Source: Mesosutterella multiformis
GTDB taxonomy: Bacteria > Pseudomonadota > Gammaproteobacteria > Burkholderiales > Burkholderiaceae_F
Assembly (NCBI RefSeq): GCF_003402575.1
Contig: NZ_BGZJ01000002.1
Span: forward strand, 434,001 to 498,000
Length of the DNA: 64,000 nt
Direction of reading: 5' to 3'
Shown: one piece after another, positions 19,682-28,063 of the stretch
Layout of the letters: the number at the start of each line of letters is the position of its first letter
Numbering within the stretch: position 1 is the stretch's first letter
Translations under genes and position numbers: made by a program
Notes under the pieces: generated by a model
Seen by the model: only the letters and a program-made list of their open reading frames with translations
Databases searched by the model: none
Told to the model about the DNA's origin: nothing

Positions 19682-21442
19682 TTATGCCGCGTCGTCCTCA
19701 GAAGCCGGTGTGTCGTACTTCGGCACGGTGCCCGCGAAAAGATCATTCGGGACGCCGAATTTCGCTTCGAGCGGCTGACTCCAGGCGTAGCCAGAGAGCA
19801 CATCCCAGATGAGTTTTGCCTTCGCGTCCGGGGTCACGGTCTGATCGTCATCCATCTGACGGAAGGTCGCCGCGAGATCGACGCGGGACGCTTCGGTATC
19901 GGCCCAGGCCTTGGTTCGATCGGCGTCGAGCACCAGCGCGTTTCCGGTTTCGCCCCACGGGGCCCAGGTGACGAGGTTTTCACCGTTCGGGTTTCCGGTG
20001 CGGATGAAGTTCTTCACGTAAGAGCGGGTGATCGAGAGGAGCTCCTGGCCTCCGGCAGTCCGGACCGCGCCGCCATAGCGGGCGTCAAAGTTTTTCGAGG
20101 GTCCGAAGATAAAGGCGGACGGCACGTCAGACGCCGCCCCATGCAGCGCCTTCGCCGCGGCTCCGACCACCGCCTCATCATCCCCCCAGCGGAAAATTCC
20201 GGCGAACACCTGATGGTTCCCGAAGCGGTACGCGCGGTCCGCCGCTTCCGCGGTGTTCGCCCACAGCATCAGACTGCTCCCGTAGCGGGACGCGAACGCG
20301 AATTCAGATTGAGAGGCGGGGTTCGTGAGGAGACTCGAATCCTTCAGGGCGGCCGCGAAATACGGGTCGCGGGACACCAGAGCGTTCGCTTCAGACGCCC
20401 CGGAAAGGAGCAGCACCGGGAAGTCGCGCGACGCCTTCGGATCCGGAGGACCGGCACGGTCGAGGCCAGACGCGGGCAGGAACGCCCCGTCCGCGAAGAG
20501 CCTCGGGTACGAGGTGTCACGGATCGAAGCGCCGCGCGTGAGATTGAGAATCCGGGAGGTTTCAAGAGTCGAAAGCCAATGGCGGACTTCAGGGCTATCC
20601 GCCCCAATCCACTTCGCCGCGAGTCCCACGGTGCCGGCCTTACGGTCTTCAAAAGCGAGGCGCGCCAGGCTATCCGCGTCGATTCTCGCGGCTGGGTCAG
20701 GTTTCGTTAACGCGCCGCCCCCGGAAATCACGATCGCGCGGGTGAAGAGCCCGGAAAAAACTGGACTCCCCATCAGGGCCATCACGTCGCGGCCCGCGCC
20801 GGACGTCCCGACAAGGGTCACGGACGCGGCGCTCCCGCCGAATTTCGCGATGTTCTTTTTCACCCAGAGGAGGGCCTTTCGGGCGTCGAGGAGAGCGAAG
20901 TTCCCGGAATTTTCGAGTTTCGTTCCGTGGCGGAGCGCCGGAAGCGACACAAAGCCAAAGAGCCCGGGGCGAGTCCGGGCGACGACGACCACGGCGTTTA
21001 ATGCCGCGGAAAGCGACGCGCCGTCGATCGACGCGTGATCCGCGTCACCATCGTATTTCCCGTCCTCAAGCGTAAACACCACGGGGAGGTTTGAGGCGCT
21101 CCCCTCAGGCCGCCAGATGGAAAGCGTAAGAGGCGTCCCCGAGGTTCCCTTGGGGGCGCGGTTCCCGAGGAAGAGCACGCGGTCGCGCGCCGCGGGCGGT
21201 TCCGGCGCTTTCCAGCGCTTCGCCCCGACCGGCGTCTTCGCGTACGGGATCCCGATATAGGCTTCGGCGCGCCGGCCGGCGGCCTGGGACCCAACCACCG
21301 GGCCTTCAGTCGTATCGACTGTCAGCTCGCGATCCGGAAACGCCCCGCGAAGCGAGCACTTTCCGAGCACAGTCGAAAACACGGGCACGGATAAACCGGC
21401 CAGTGTCGCTGCGGCGGAAATAAGAAATGCGCGTCGCTTCAT
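19682..21442 (-). CDS. Carboxylesterase type B homologue, exported
   Basis: This is a 586-residue alpha/beta-hydrolase of the type B esterase family. An N-terminal signal (MKRRAFLISAAATLAGLSV) has an RR pair, so Tat or Sec export is likely. Family landmarks are GPVVGSQ...YIGIPYAKTPVGAKRWKAPEPP (near 48-80), the nucleophile elbow GTSGAGRDV replacing GESAGG, a plausible acid residue in LLSGASEANALV, and the His in ALHGAASDVPSAFIFG. The usual HGGxF oxyanion segment is not recognisable (VFTLEDGKYDGD in its place), so activity may be altered. It has its own terminator and probably its own promoter. Substrate unknown. Confidence 0.8.
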   Translation of the reverse strand: MKRRAFLISAAATLAGLSVPVFSTVLGKCSLRGAFPDRELTVDTTEGPVVGSQAAGRRAEAYIGIPYAKTPVGAKRWKAPEPPAARDRVLFLGNRAPKGTSGTPLTLSIWRPEGSASNLPVVFTLEDGKYDGDADHASIDGASLSAALNAVVVVARTRPGLFGFVSLPALRHGTKLENSGNFALLDARKALLWVKKNIAKFGGSAASVTLVGTSGAGRDVMALMGSPVFSGLFTRAIVISGGGALTKPDPAARIDADSLARLAFEDRKAGTVGLAAKWIGADSPEVRHWLSTLETSRILNLTRGASIRDTSYPRLFADGAFLPASGLDRAGPPDPKASRDFPVLLLSGASEANALVSRDPYFAAALKDSSLLTNPASQSEFAFASRYGSSLMLWANTAEAADRAYRFGNHQVFAGIFRWGDDEAVVGAAAKALHGAASDVPSAFIFGPSKNFDARYGGAVRTAGGQELLSITRSYVKNFIRTGNPNGENLVTWAPWGETGNALVLDADRTKAWADTEASRVDLAATFRQMDDDQTVTPDAKAKLIWDVLSGYAWSQPLEAKFGVPNDLFAGTVPKYDTPASEDDAA

Positions 21443-21518
21443 AATGGGAAAATCCTGATCAAAAACCGATAGCGGGATGCGTTCGAAACCTTGAGAAATG
21501 GATTATCCGCCGGCAATA

Positions 21519-21552
21519 AAAAACCTTCCGGAGGGAAAACCCCCGGAAGGCT
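21519..21552 (-). terminator. Terminator of the ssuCBA operon
   Basis: On the minus strand CCTTCCG... pairs with ...CGGAAGG and is followed by a T6 run. It lies about 40 bases after the substrate-binding-protein stop. Confidence 0.8.
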
Positions 21553-21589
21553 CGTAAATCTGGATCTCAATAACCCTTAGTTACGCGTG

Positions 21590-22534
21590 TTACTTCATCG
21601 CGCCCGGAAGGATCAGAGACTTTACATTCACGGGATGCGCCATCAGACCGGATTCCACGAGGAACTTCTGATCGGCTTCGAGGCCCTTGATATCGGTCTG
21701 GGTGAGGACATCGTAATAGTGGGAGCGGCGGGCAAGCGTTTCCGCCTGGCTCACACTGATCCCCTGCTCTTTCGCGCCGATCGCGATCGCTTCTTTCCAG
21801 TGAGACTTGATCCACTTCAGCGACTCGCGGTTCACCTTCACGATCGTGGCGAGCGCTTCGGGCGACTCATCCGCGAACCCCTTACGGGCGGTCATCACGA
21901 GGTTCACGTCGACAAGACCTTTCGCGGTCGTCAGCACCCGGCAGCCGGACTCTTCCGCCTTCACCACGGCGCTTGCGGCGAGCAGCGCCGCGTCCACGCG
22001 GCCTGATGTTACCGCGGCGAGCGACTCCGGGATCCCCATGGAGATGAACTGGGCGTCTGTCGCCTTCATCCCGTTCTTTGCGAGCGCGGCGAGCAGCAGC
22101 TGCTGAAGGACAGTGCCCCGCGGCCCCGCGACCCGCTTCCCCTTCAGGTCCTTAATGGATTTAATCGAGCCTGACTTCACGACGATCGCGAAGTTTTCGG
22201 AAGGATGGGCGACCCCAGTCGCGATCTGGACCGGGTTCCCCGCGCCGTTCGCGAGAAGGAGCGAGGCGGTGTTCATCACGGCTGAAACGTCGACTGAGCC
22301 TGCCGCCATCGCCTGGCTCTGCTGGGCGCCGGACGTGATCGTCTTCCAGTTCACCTTCACGCCATCCTTCGCGAACGCCTTTTCAAGGAGCTTCTGATCC
22401 TTGATCACCATGTTCTGGAGATTGAACGGCGCCTTCACGTAGACGATGTTCACTTCTTTCGGCATCTTCGCTTCGGCCGCGCCGCAGGCAATGACAGCTG
22501 AAATCGCGATCGCCACCGCTTTGATGAAATTCAT
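21590..22534 (-). CDS. ABC transporter substrate-binding protein, SsuA/NMT1-like
   Basis: This is a 314-residue periplasmic protein with a signal peptide ending at AAEAK. It is of the NMT1/SsuA type used for sulfonates, nitrate and pyrimidine precursors. MAAGSVDVSAVMNTASLLL near residue 75 and IKDLKGKRVAGPRGTVLQQLL near 128-148 are the usual hinge and ligand-binding blocks. It is the last gene of the minus-strand operon ssuC-ssuB-ssuA. Aliphatic or aromatic sulfonates are the best guess, which would fit a neighbourhood containing an arylsulfotransferase, but the family also binds other small anions. Confidence 0.82.
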   Translation of the reverse strand: MNFIKAVAIAISAVIACGAAEAKMPKEVNIVYVKAPFNLQNMVIKDQKLLEKAFAKDGVKVNWKTITSGAQQSQAMAAGSVDVSAVMNTASLLLANGAGNPVQIATGVAHPSENFAIVVKSGSIKSIKDLKGKRVAGPRGTVLQQLLLAALAKNGMKATDAQFISMGIPESLAAVTSGRVDAALLAASAVVKAEESGCRVLTTAKGLVDVNLVMTARKGFADESPEALATIVKVNRESLKWIKSHWKEAIAIGAKEQGISVSQAETLARRSHYYDVLTQTDIKGLEADQKFLVESGLMAHPVNVKSLILPGAMK

Positions 22535-22601
22535 AGTGTCTTAGCTCCTCTTTGAAACAACGGGCCTTCTGATCTTTGAAGGGCCCGGTTTATCCGAACT
22601 G

Positions 22602-23354
22602 CTATTTAATTTCTTCTTTTTCGCCCGTAAAAAACGTTCCGTAGATCCGGTGAGAAAGGTCACCAGCTCCCGGGGTGGCGAGTGACCTCGGGTAAGGGAA
22701 CGGCACCGCAAAAGATTCATCGATCACGCCGCCGCGAAGCCTGAGGATCGTGCGGGATAGCATCACGGCTTCGAGCACATCGTGCGTAATCAGAAGCACC
22801 GTCATCCGGCGCTCGCTCTGCAGCGCCTGGAACTCCTGATAGAGCACGGTGCGGGTGAGCGCGTCAAGTGCCCCAAAGGCTTCGTCGAGCAGCAATATGT
22901 CAGGCGACTGCGCGATCGCGCGCGCGAACCCAGCCCGCTGCGCCATGCCGCCTGAGAGTTCCTTCGGGAAGGCGTCCGCGGCGTCACAGAGCCGCACAGC
23001 CTTCAGCGCCTCATCCGTCCGACCCCATTTTTCCGAGCCCGGCAGTTCCCGCACCGCGAGCGACACGTTTTCCCGCACGGTCATCCAGGGGAAGAGCCGC
23101 GGCTCCTGAAAGACAACCGAAATCCGGGGCGCGGTATCGGGTTTCTCGGGGTTCGTGAACCGGATCGAACCCGAGTCCGGCGTCTCGAGCCCCGCGATCA
23201 TCCGAAGGAGCGTCGTCTTCCCGCAGCCGCTTTCGCCGATCACGGCGGTGATCTCTCCTGCCGCCGCGGTCAACGTGAGGCCATCAGCCGTCACGACGCG
23301 CCCCCGGTCCGACGCGAAGGCTTTGCTCACCTGATCGACTTCAATCGTCCACAT
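22602..23354 (-). CDS. ABC transporter ATP-binding protein, SsuB-like
   Basis: This is a 250-residue ATPase with Walker A GESGCGKTTLL (about 39-49), Q-loop FQEPRLFPWMTV, signature LSGGMAQRAGFARA (about 132-145), Walker B ILLLDEAFGALD and switch His in LLITHD. The FQEPRLFPW and DEAFGALD forms are typical of the SsuB/TauB/NrtD group. Its ATG overlaps the stop of the permease gene by one base (TGATG), so the two are translationally coupled. Confidence 0.9.
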   Translation of the reverse strand: MWTIEVDQVSKAFASDRGRVVTADGLTLTAAAGEITAVIGESGCGKTTLLRMIAGLETPDSGSIRFTNPEKPDTAPRISVVFQEPRLFPWMTVRENVSLAVRELPGSEKWGRTDEALKAVRLCDAADAFPKELSGGMAQRAGFARAIAQSPDILLLDEAFGALDALTRTVLYQEFQALQSERRMTVLLITHDVLEAVMLSRTILRLRGGVIDESFAVPFPYPRSLATPGAGDLSHRIYGTFFTGEKEEIK

Positions 23355-24145
23355 CAGACAGCCCTCCCGACCCGGCGGCCGACCGCTTCAAAGGCGGCAT
23401 AAAGCACCCGATCCGCGATGACGCCCACCACCGCGATCGTGATGATGCCGACAAAGACGGTGTCCGTTTTCGCGAACTCGGCGGAATCGCTGATGAGGAA
23501 GCCGAGACCCGAGCTCGCGGCGATGAGTTCGGCGGCGACAAGCGCCCGCCAGCTGTAGCCAAACCCGAGCCGAAGCCCCGTGAGAATCCCGGGGAGGGAC
23601 GACGGCAGCGTGAGGTAGCGAAGGCGTTCCGACTTCGTGAACCGGAGGAGCTTCGCCGCTTCTTCTAGCTTCGGATCCACCGCCTTCACCGCGGTCACGA
23701 CATTCATGTAGATCGGGAAGAAGCTCGCGAGAAACACGATCGCGATCTTCGGCGCTTCATCGATCCCAAGCCACAGGATCAGAAGCGGAATGAGGGAGAG
23801 AGGCGGGGTCACGCGGGCCGCCTCGAGAAGGAGGTAGGAAACCCGAGTCGACACCGCGGATCGGGCATTCAGGAGCCCGAGCGCGAGCCCCAGGGCCGAG
23901 GCGATCGCGAAGCCGGCGAGCGACCGGAAGCCTGACGCGAGTGTGTGATGCAGAAGGTCCCCCGAGACCGTGAGACTCACAAAGGAATCCCACACCGCGC
24001 CCGGTGTCGGAAGCAGAATCGCCGGCACCCGTCCCGTATAGGACACTCCCGCCCAGAGGGCGAAGAGAATGAGGGGCAGCGCGAGATATTGGAGCCAGCG
24101 CATCAGTGTGGAAAATAGGACGTAAAGGAACCGAACGCGATCCAT
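23354..24145 (-). CDS. ABC transporter permease, SsuC/TauC-like
   Basis: This is a 263-residue permease of the BPD_transp_1 type with about six helices. The EAA cytoplasmic loop is LEEAAKLLRFTKSERLRYLTLPSSLPGILTGLRLG near residues 163-200. The N-terminal LLPTPGAVWDSF segment is characteristic of SsuC/TauC proteins. The start could also be the internal ATG at about 24103 (MRWLQ). First gene of a three-gene importer operon. Confidence 0.87.
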   Translation of the reverse strand: MDRVRFLYVLFSTLMRWLQYLALPLILFALWAGVSYTGRVPAILLPTPGAVWDSFVSLTVSGDLLHHTLASGFRSLAGFAIASALGLALGLLNARSAVSTRVSYLLLEAARVTPPLSLIPLLILWLGIDEAPKIAIVFLASFFPIYMNVVTAVKAVDPKLEEAAKLLRFTKSERLRYLTLPSSLPGILTGLRLGFGYSWRALVAAELIAASSGLGFLISDSAEFAKTDTVFVGIITIAVVGVIADRVLYAAFEAVGRRVGRAV

Positions 24146-24200
24146 TATAGGAGGCGCTTTTGTCTCTCCGCACCCGCCATTCGGGGGATTCAGGTCACTC

Positions 24201-24956
24201 TTACGGAGCGAAGGGTTCCTCGTGTACGCCGCGGTTCATCCGGATGACGGCCTCGTGCGTCGGGTTCGGCCCGAGCCCCGCGAAGCGGCTGTAGAGCGAA
24301 TCCCGCACCAAAGGAGCCCGCCTCGGGACCGCGCGGGCAAGCGCGGCCTTCATTTCGTCCGCCTTCCAGTCGCAGCAGTAGGCCGGGGTCCCCGGCTGCT
24401 GACGCCAGGAGTCTTCAAGGAGCCCGTCATCCACCGGATCGAAGCCGGCCTCTGACACGAGCTTCATCGCGGTGCGTTTCGCGGTGTCGTTGTCGCCCGC
24501 CACTGCGGAAGCGAGCCGGTTCGGGTCACCCGGGAGCCGGCCGCCCGCGGCGAGCGTATCGGCGAGCACATTATTAAAGGCCTTGATCACCGGGTGATGG
24601 AGTGTCTCGGTTACCCAGACGCTTTCCGGCATCCCCTCATCAATTTCCTCAATATGGGGATCGCGGAGGTCAGGGTAGTAGTTACTCGTGTCAATCACCG
24701 GGACCGCGGCGGGGAGACTGGTGAAGAGATCCACGGGGAGAGCGGCGACTGCGGGAAGCGGTATCGCGAGAATCACGGCGTCGACCCCGGACGCCGCGCC
24801 GAAGACGTCTGTCGGCTCCGCCCCGATCGACGCGGCAAAATCCTTCACCGCGTCCGCTCCGCGGGAATTCGCGACCCGCACCGTGTGGCCGGAAGCCGCG
24901 AACTTCCTCGCGAGTGTCCCGCCGATATTTCCGATTCCGATGACGCCGATTTTCAT
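24201..24956 (-). CDS. NADPH-dependent F420-reductase-like Rossmann protein
   Basis: This is a 251-residue protein with an N-terminal dinucleotide fold, MKIGVIGIGNIGGTLARKFAASGHTV, followed by the NSRG segment that favours NADP(H). The middle part, VIDTSNYYPDLRDP...VIKAFNNVLADTL, matches the coenzyme F420-dependent NADP reductase-like family. That family is widespread in bacteria without F420, where its role is mostly unknown. The tail contains a Cys pair (AYCCDWK). It ends 55 bases upstream of the ssu permease start on the same strand, so it may be cotranscribed. Confidence 0.75.
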   Translation of the reverse strand: MKIGVIGIGNIGGTLARKFAASGHTVRVANSRGADAVKDFAASIGAEPTDVFGAASGVDAVILAIPLPAVAALPVDLFTSLPAAVPVIDTSNYYPDLRDPHIEEIDEGMPESVWVTETLHHPVIKAFNNVLADTLAAGGRLPGDPNRLASAVAGDNDTAKRTAMKLVSEAGFDPVDDGLLEDSWRQQPGTPAYCCDWKADEMKAALARAVPRRAPLVRDSLYSRFAGLGPNPTHEAVIRMNRGVHEEPFAP

Positions 24957-25155
24957 GATGACGTCTCCGCCTTTTCTGTAGATCAGGGTTCCATTGTGAT
25001 CCCGATAAAGAAATTCCGTGAGCTAGGTATCTTTACTGATCCAAAAGCCCTTCCAAAGTCGTAGACCGCACTTATAATTCGCCGCACATTTAAATTAACG
25101 ATAACAAGGGTTTTGCGTTATATCGGCGCAATTCCGATACACGGAGTTTTTCACC

Positions 25156-25383
25156 ATGCCGAATCAGCCTGTCAATGTGACTTTCTGGCTCGATCCTAAG
25201 GTCAAAGCTGAAGCGGACGCGCTTTTTTCTGAAATGGGGCTGACCCTCAACACCGCGGTCAGCATGTTTGTGCGGCAGTCAATCCGGGACGGCGGTTTTC
25301 CGTTCCGTCCGACCGTGGCTCCGGCAAAAGACGCTGAAGCTGCGGTGACAGAAGAGAAAGCGGCTGACCCGAAGAAAGCCTGA
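25156..25383 (+). CDS. RelB/DinJ-family antitoxin, no toxin alongside
   Basis: This is a 75-residue protein with the RelB/DinJ ribbon-helix-helix N terminus (VNVTFWLDPKVKAEADALFSEMGLTLNTAVSMFVRQSI) and the GGFPF segment seen in DinJ. The tail is Ala/Glu/Lys-rich and probably disordered. Ribosome site CGGAG lies upstream. An inverted repeat, TTGCG-N9-CGCAA, sits about 30 bases ahead of the gene and may be its own operator. DinJ-type antitoxins normally precede a YafQ/RelE toxin. Here a terminator follows and the next gene is convergent, so this is an orphan. Confidence 0.8.
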   Translation: MPNQPVNVTFWLDPKVKAEADALFSEMGLTLNTAVSMFVRQSIRDGGFPFRPTVAPAKDAEAAVTEEKAADPKKA

Positions 25384-25400
25384 GATAAATAAAAGAAAGC

Positions 25401-25436
25401 GGGACGCCCCCCAAGTCCAGAAGCGTCCCCCTTTCC
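25401..25436. terminator. Bidirectional terminator between relB-like and radical SAM genes
   Basis: GGGACGC at 25401 pairs with GCGTCCC at 25423, flanked by A-rich sequence on the left and a T run on the right. It can serve both convergent genes. Confidence 0.7.
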
Positions 25437-25459
25437 CGGCTGCCGATTCGTTCCGGCTA

Positions 25460-26344
25460 TCAGACCGACCGCATGTAGTGACGGCGGCGGCTCATCGCTT
25501 TTTCCGCGTCATCCGAGAAATTCGCTAGGAACTTATCGAGCTCGTTTAGGATCAGCGGTTTTTCAGTCGGCAGATCCACCGTGAAGTTCACGCTGCTCGC
25601 GGCGTTCTCTGAATTCACGGTGATCGGGATATTCACGTCCGCGATCAGCTCACGCATTTCCTTAATGCGCTCTTTCTCGGTCGCCTCCTTGAACTTCCCC
25701 TCCATCATGTCGCGGTAAAGCGGCGTCCCCGGAAGCACGGAAACCGTGGTGAGGTACATGTAGTACGGGTGGATCTGATTGATGATTGCAGCGCTCTTCT
25801 TCGCGCTCGCTTCAAGCTTCCCCGCCCCGGCGAGGCCGCCGAGGTAAATCATGCGGTAGTCGAGCCCCGCTTCATCGAGTTTCCGGCAGGCCTCGATGAT
25901 TTCGTCGGACTTATACCCCTTATCGACCGCTTCGAGTACCTCATCATCCCCGCTCTCGATCCCAATCACGAGGTCATCAAGGCCGCTCGCCTTGATCCGC
26001 CGGATATCGTCCACCGTCTTGTTTCTGAAATCCGTGATGATCGCGTAGGTGGAGAGGCGGGCTTCCGGGTAATAGCGCTTGATGAGCTCCCACACCCGGA
26101 TCTGCTTTTCCGTTGACATCACAAACGGGTTTCCGCCGTTCGCCCAGATCTTACGGACGGTCGGCAGGTACCCTTTCGCCTCTTTCAGGTCCGACTCGAT
26201 ATCCTCAAGCTTCGCCATCCGGAAGGGGACGCCTTCGTAGAAATTACAGAACCGGCAGCTGTTATGCGTGCAGCCCACCGTCACCTCAATAAAGAGACTG
26301 TCCGCGTCGGTCTGCGGTCTCACAATCGGTCCGCTGAAATGCAT
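25460..26344 (-). CDS. Radical SAM protein (CX4CX2C type)
   Basis: This is a 294-residue radical SAM enzyme. The cluster motif is VTVGCTHNSCRFCNFY at about 27-42, a CX4CX2C spacing that I associate with a family of small uncharacterised radical SAM proteins carrying CSHNKCTFC. A TIM-barrel-like core follows, with WANGGNPF near the SAM GGE position, LVIGIESGDDEVL, and YLGGLAGAG. No extra Fe-S or B12 domain is visible. Upstream, at 26378-26397, is a 20-bp palindrome that also occurs in front of the adjacent arsR-like gene, so it is probably repressed by that protein. Substrate unknown. Confidence 0.82.
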   Translation of the reverse strand: MHFSGPIVRPQTDADSLFIEVTVGCTHNSCRFCNFYEGVPFRMAKLEDIESDLKEAKGYLPTVRKIWANGGNPFVMSTEKQIRVWELIKRYYPEARLSTYAIITDFRNKTVDDIRRIKASGLDDLVIGIESGDDEVLEAVDKGYKSDEIIEACRKLDEAGLDYRMIYLGGLAGAGKLEASAKKSAAIINQIHPYYMYLTTVSVLPGTPLYRDMMEGKFKEATEKERIKEMRELIADVNIPITVNSENAASSVNFTVDLPTEKPLILNELDKFLANFSDDAEKAMSRRRHYMRSV

Positions 26345-26377
26345 TTTGGTATTTGCCTCTGTTGTTATTAAATAGAT

Positions 26378-26397
26378 ATATCGATAAATATCGATAT
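26378..26397. promoter_or_regulatory. ArsR-type operator in front of the radical SAM gene
   Basis: A perfect palindrome, ATATCGATA-AA-TATCGATAT, lies 34 bases upstream of the radical SAM start. The same sequence with one changed arm base lies at 26777-26796, immediately before the arsR-like gene. Confidence 0.7.
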
Positions 26398-26410
26398 AAA
26401 AGTGTCTTAA

Positions 26411-26440
26411 AAAAGGCCGGAAGCTTTGCTCCAGCCTCTC
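26411..26440 (-). terminator. Terminator of the arsR-like gene
   Basis: On the minus strand a GC-rich stem with a short AAA loop (GGAGCAAAGCTTCC core) is followed by a run of Ts. It is 12-40 bases after the regulator stop. Confidence 0.55.
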
Positions 26441-26451
26441 TATTCCTGGGA

Positions 26452-26775
26452 TCAGATCCGGGTCGCGATGTAGTCCGCGAGTTTCCGGATGTTTTCCTCA
26501 TTCCGCCGGTAATACGTCCACTTCCCGTAGCGGCGCGATTCTAGGAGCCCCGCCCGCTGCAGCATGTCGAGGTAATGCGACACGGTGGACTGAGAAATCC
26601 CCGCTTTGTCGCAGATCGCCCCGACGCAGACGCTGTGATCAAAGGAATCACCCTCAGGAATATGAATCCCCTGGGGCGGGAAATACTTTTCCGGCTCCTT
26701 CAGCCACATGAGAATCGTGAGCCTCGTGTCGTTCGCGAGCGCTTTGAAGATATCGACGGTTTCCATGCCGGTCAT
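26452..26775 (-). CDS. ArsR/SmtB-family transcriptional repressor
   Basis: This is a winged-helix regulator of about 107 residues: METVDIFKALANDTRLTILMWL, recognition helix ISQSTVSHYLDMLQRAGLL, wing SRRYGKWTYYRRN. The first ATG (MTGMETV) at 26775 lies one base from the operator and has no ribosome site. ATG at 26766 is the alternative. A much longer upstream extension is open but crosses the operator and has no family similarity. A single Cys (HSVCVGAICDKAG has two) before the recognition helix could form part of a thiol or metal sensor. The shared operator predicts it represses itself and the radical SAM gene. Confidence 0.82.
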   Translation of the reverse strand: MTGMETVDIFKALANDTRLTILMWLKEPEKYFPPQGIHIPEGDSFDHSVCVGAICDKAGISQSTVSHYLDMLQRAGLLESRRYGKWTYYRRNEENIRKLADYIATRI

Positions 26776-26776
26776 T

Positions 26777-26796
26777 ATATCTATATTTATCGATAT
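26777..26796. promoter_or_regulatory. ArsR-type operator overlapping the arsR-like start region
   Basis: Read on the minus strand it is ATATCGATAAATATAGATAT, the same palindrome as at 26378-26397 with one mismatch in one arm. It abuts the ATG at 26775, where it would block initiation directly. A second inverted repeat, ACAACTTT-AGAG-AAAGTTGT, lies at 26817-26836. Confidence 0.7.
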
Positions 26797-26967
26797 GTCA
26801 ATTAAACGAAAATAGAACAACTTTAGAGAAAGTTGTCTAAGTTGTTTAAGGGATTGACGAAAAATATTGAATGTGATGATATTACAGAACAGGACTGAAG
26901 CGACACGGAAACTCTCCTTTCCCGCCGCGGGAAGCCCTGATTTACTGACGGAACGGCGACAACACTT

Positions 26968-27291
26968 ATGGCAAAAAGCACAGAAAGACCGTTTTCGAGC
27001 CTTCACCGGGGGCAGGGGTGTCTCGCATCCGCCTCGGTCCTCTCGGGGAAATCCAAAATTATTTTCTGCTTCCGGGAGGCCCCGGCCGGGTCCTGGGACT
27101 CCGGATGGCGGTTTTCAGCGGCCGGCACCGCGCCGGACGACTTCTGGGGCGTAGAGGAGTTTGAGGCGTGTCTTCTCGACCTCGTTTTCAAAAAGGACCC
27201 GCGGGTCGCGGCAATCGCCTTCGCCCCGCCCTGCTCCACGTTTAAGCGGAACCCCGAAGGGTGGTTTGAACGGATGATTGTGACGCGCTAG
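26968..27291 (+). CDS. DUF2185 / Imm33-like small protein
   Basis: This is a 107-residue protein with the DUF2185 pattern: a short strand ending in IFCFREAP, then SWDSGWRFSAAGTAPDDFW, then an acidic helix, and the end segment APPCSTFKRNPEGWFER. This domain is known in predicted immunity proteins of polymorphic toxin systems and in stand-alone cytoplasmic proteins. No toxin gene is adjacent. It is followed by its own terminator. Confidence 0.65.
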   Translation: MAKSTERPFSSLHRGQGCLASASVLSGKSKIIFCFREAPAGSWDSGWRFSAAGTAPDDFWGVEEFEACLLDLVFKKDPRVAAIAFAPPCSTFKRNPEGWFERMIVTR

Positions 27292-27316
27292 GAAAAAGCA
27301 TTCTCTTCAAAACTAT

Positions 27317-27351
27317 CGCCGCCGGAGGGTGAACCTCGGGCGGCGGTTTTT
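27317..27351 (+). terminator. Terminator after the DUF2185 gene
   Basis: CGCCGCC and GGCGGCG form a GC-rich stem followed by TTTTT. It lies between two convergent genes. Confidence 0.8.
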
Positions 27352-27382
27352 GTTGATACGGTGTGGCCGTTGTTCAGAGCCT

Positions 27383-28027
27383 TCAGATTTCCTGATCGGC
27401 GGCCTTTCGCTCTTCTGCCCGGGCGAGGCACGTGAGCAGTTCCGCCTCCGTATGGACCCGAAGCTTATGGTAGATGTTGTTCCGATGCCCCTGGACCGTG
27501 CGTTCGGAAAGCGCGAGACGCTCCGCGATCGCGCGGTTCTGCATCCCCTCACGGATCAGCCCCAGGATCTCGGTTTCCCGGTCACTCATCTCTTTAAGGG
27601 CATCGAGCGCCTCACTTCCCGTAAGCCCGCCGTCTGACCTCGCAAGTGAATCCGCGGCCGACCGCTCAATTGCGCGGAACAGCGTCGCATTATCAACCGG
27701 CTTCAGGAGAAAATCCGCCGCGCCCCGCTTGAAGGTTCGGATCGCCGCGTGAATATCCCCGTGCCCCGTGAGGAAAATGATAGGAAGCGTGCTTCCCCGC
27801 TTTCGCATCTCGTCCTGGAGCTCAAGACCGCTCATGCCGGGCATTCGGATATCCAGGACCAGGCACCCCGGGACGCTCGGGGTGTCTGAGACAAGAAAAT
27901 CGCGCGCTGAGGCGTAGGACTTCACTTTCCAGCCCTTGCAGGAAAGCATGAATTCGCTTCCGTCCCGCACCGCCTGATCGTCATCCACGATCCGGATCAG
28001 AACCTTTTGCTTCTCATCCTCAGTCAC
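27383..28027 (-). CDS. FixJ/TtrR-type response regulator
   Basis: This is a 214-residue regulator. The receiver domain has DDD near residue 15, phospho-acceptor Asp in LVLDIRMPGMSG (about 58) and Lys in FLLKPV. The C-terminal LuxR-type helix-turn-helix is MSDRETEILGLIREGMQNRAIAERLALSERTVQGH. It is most like the FixJ/TtrR/TodT group that pairs with kinases sensing electron acceptors. It is the last gene of the operon that encodes the kinase, but a decarboxylase gene lies between the two. It probably activates the flavoprotein and cytochrome genes. Confidence 0.88.
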   Translation of the reverse strand: MTEDEKQKVLIRIVDDDQAVRDGSEFMLSCKGWKVKSYASARDFLVSDTPSVPGCLVLDIRMPGMSGLELQDEMRKRGSTLPIIFLTGHGDIHAAIRTFKRGAADFLLKPVDNATLFRAIERSAADSLARSDGGLTGSEALDALKEMSDRETEILGLIREGMQNRAIAERLALSERTVQGHRNNIYHKLRVHTEAELLTCLARAEERKAADQEI

Positions 28028-28063
28028 GAAATGTTCTCCTTCACTTCCCCTAAACGAGAGAGT

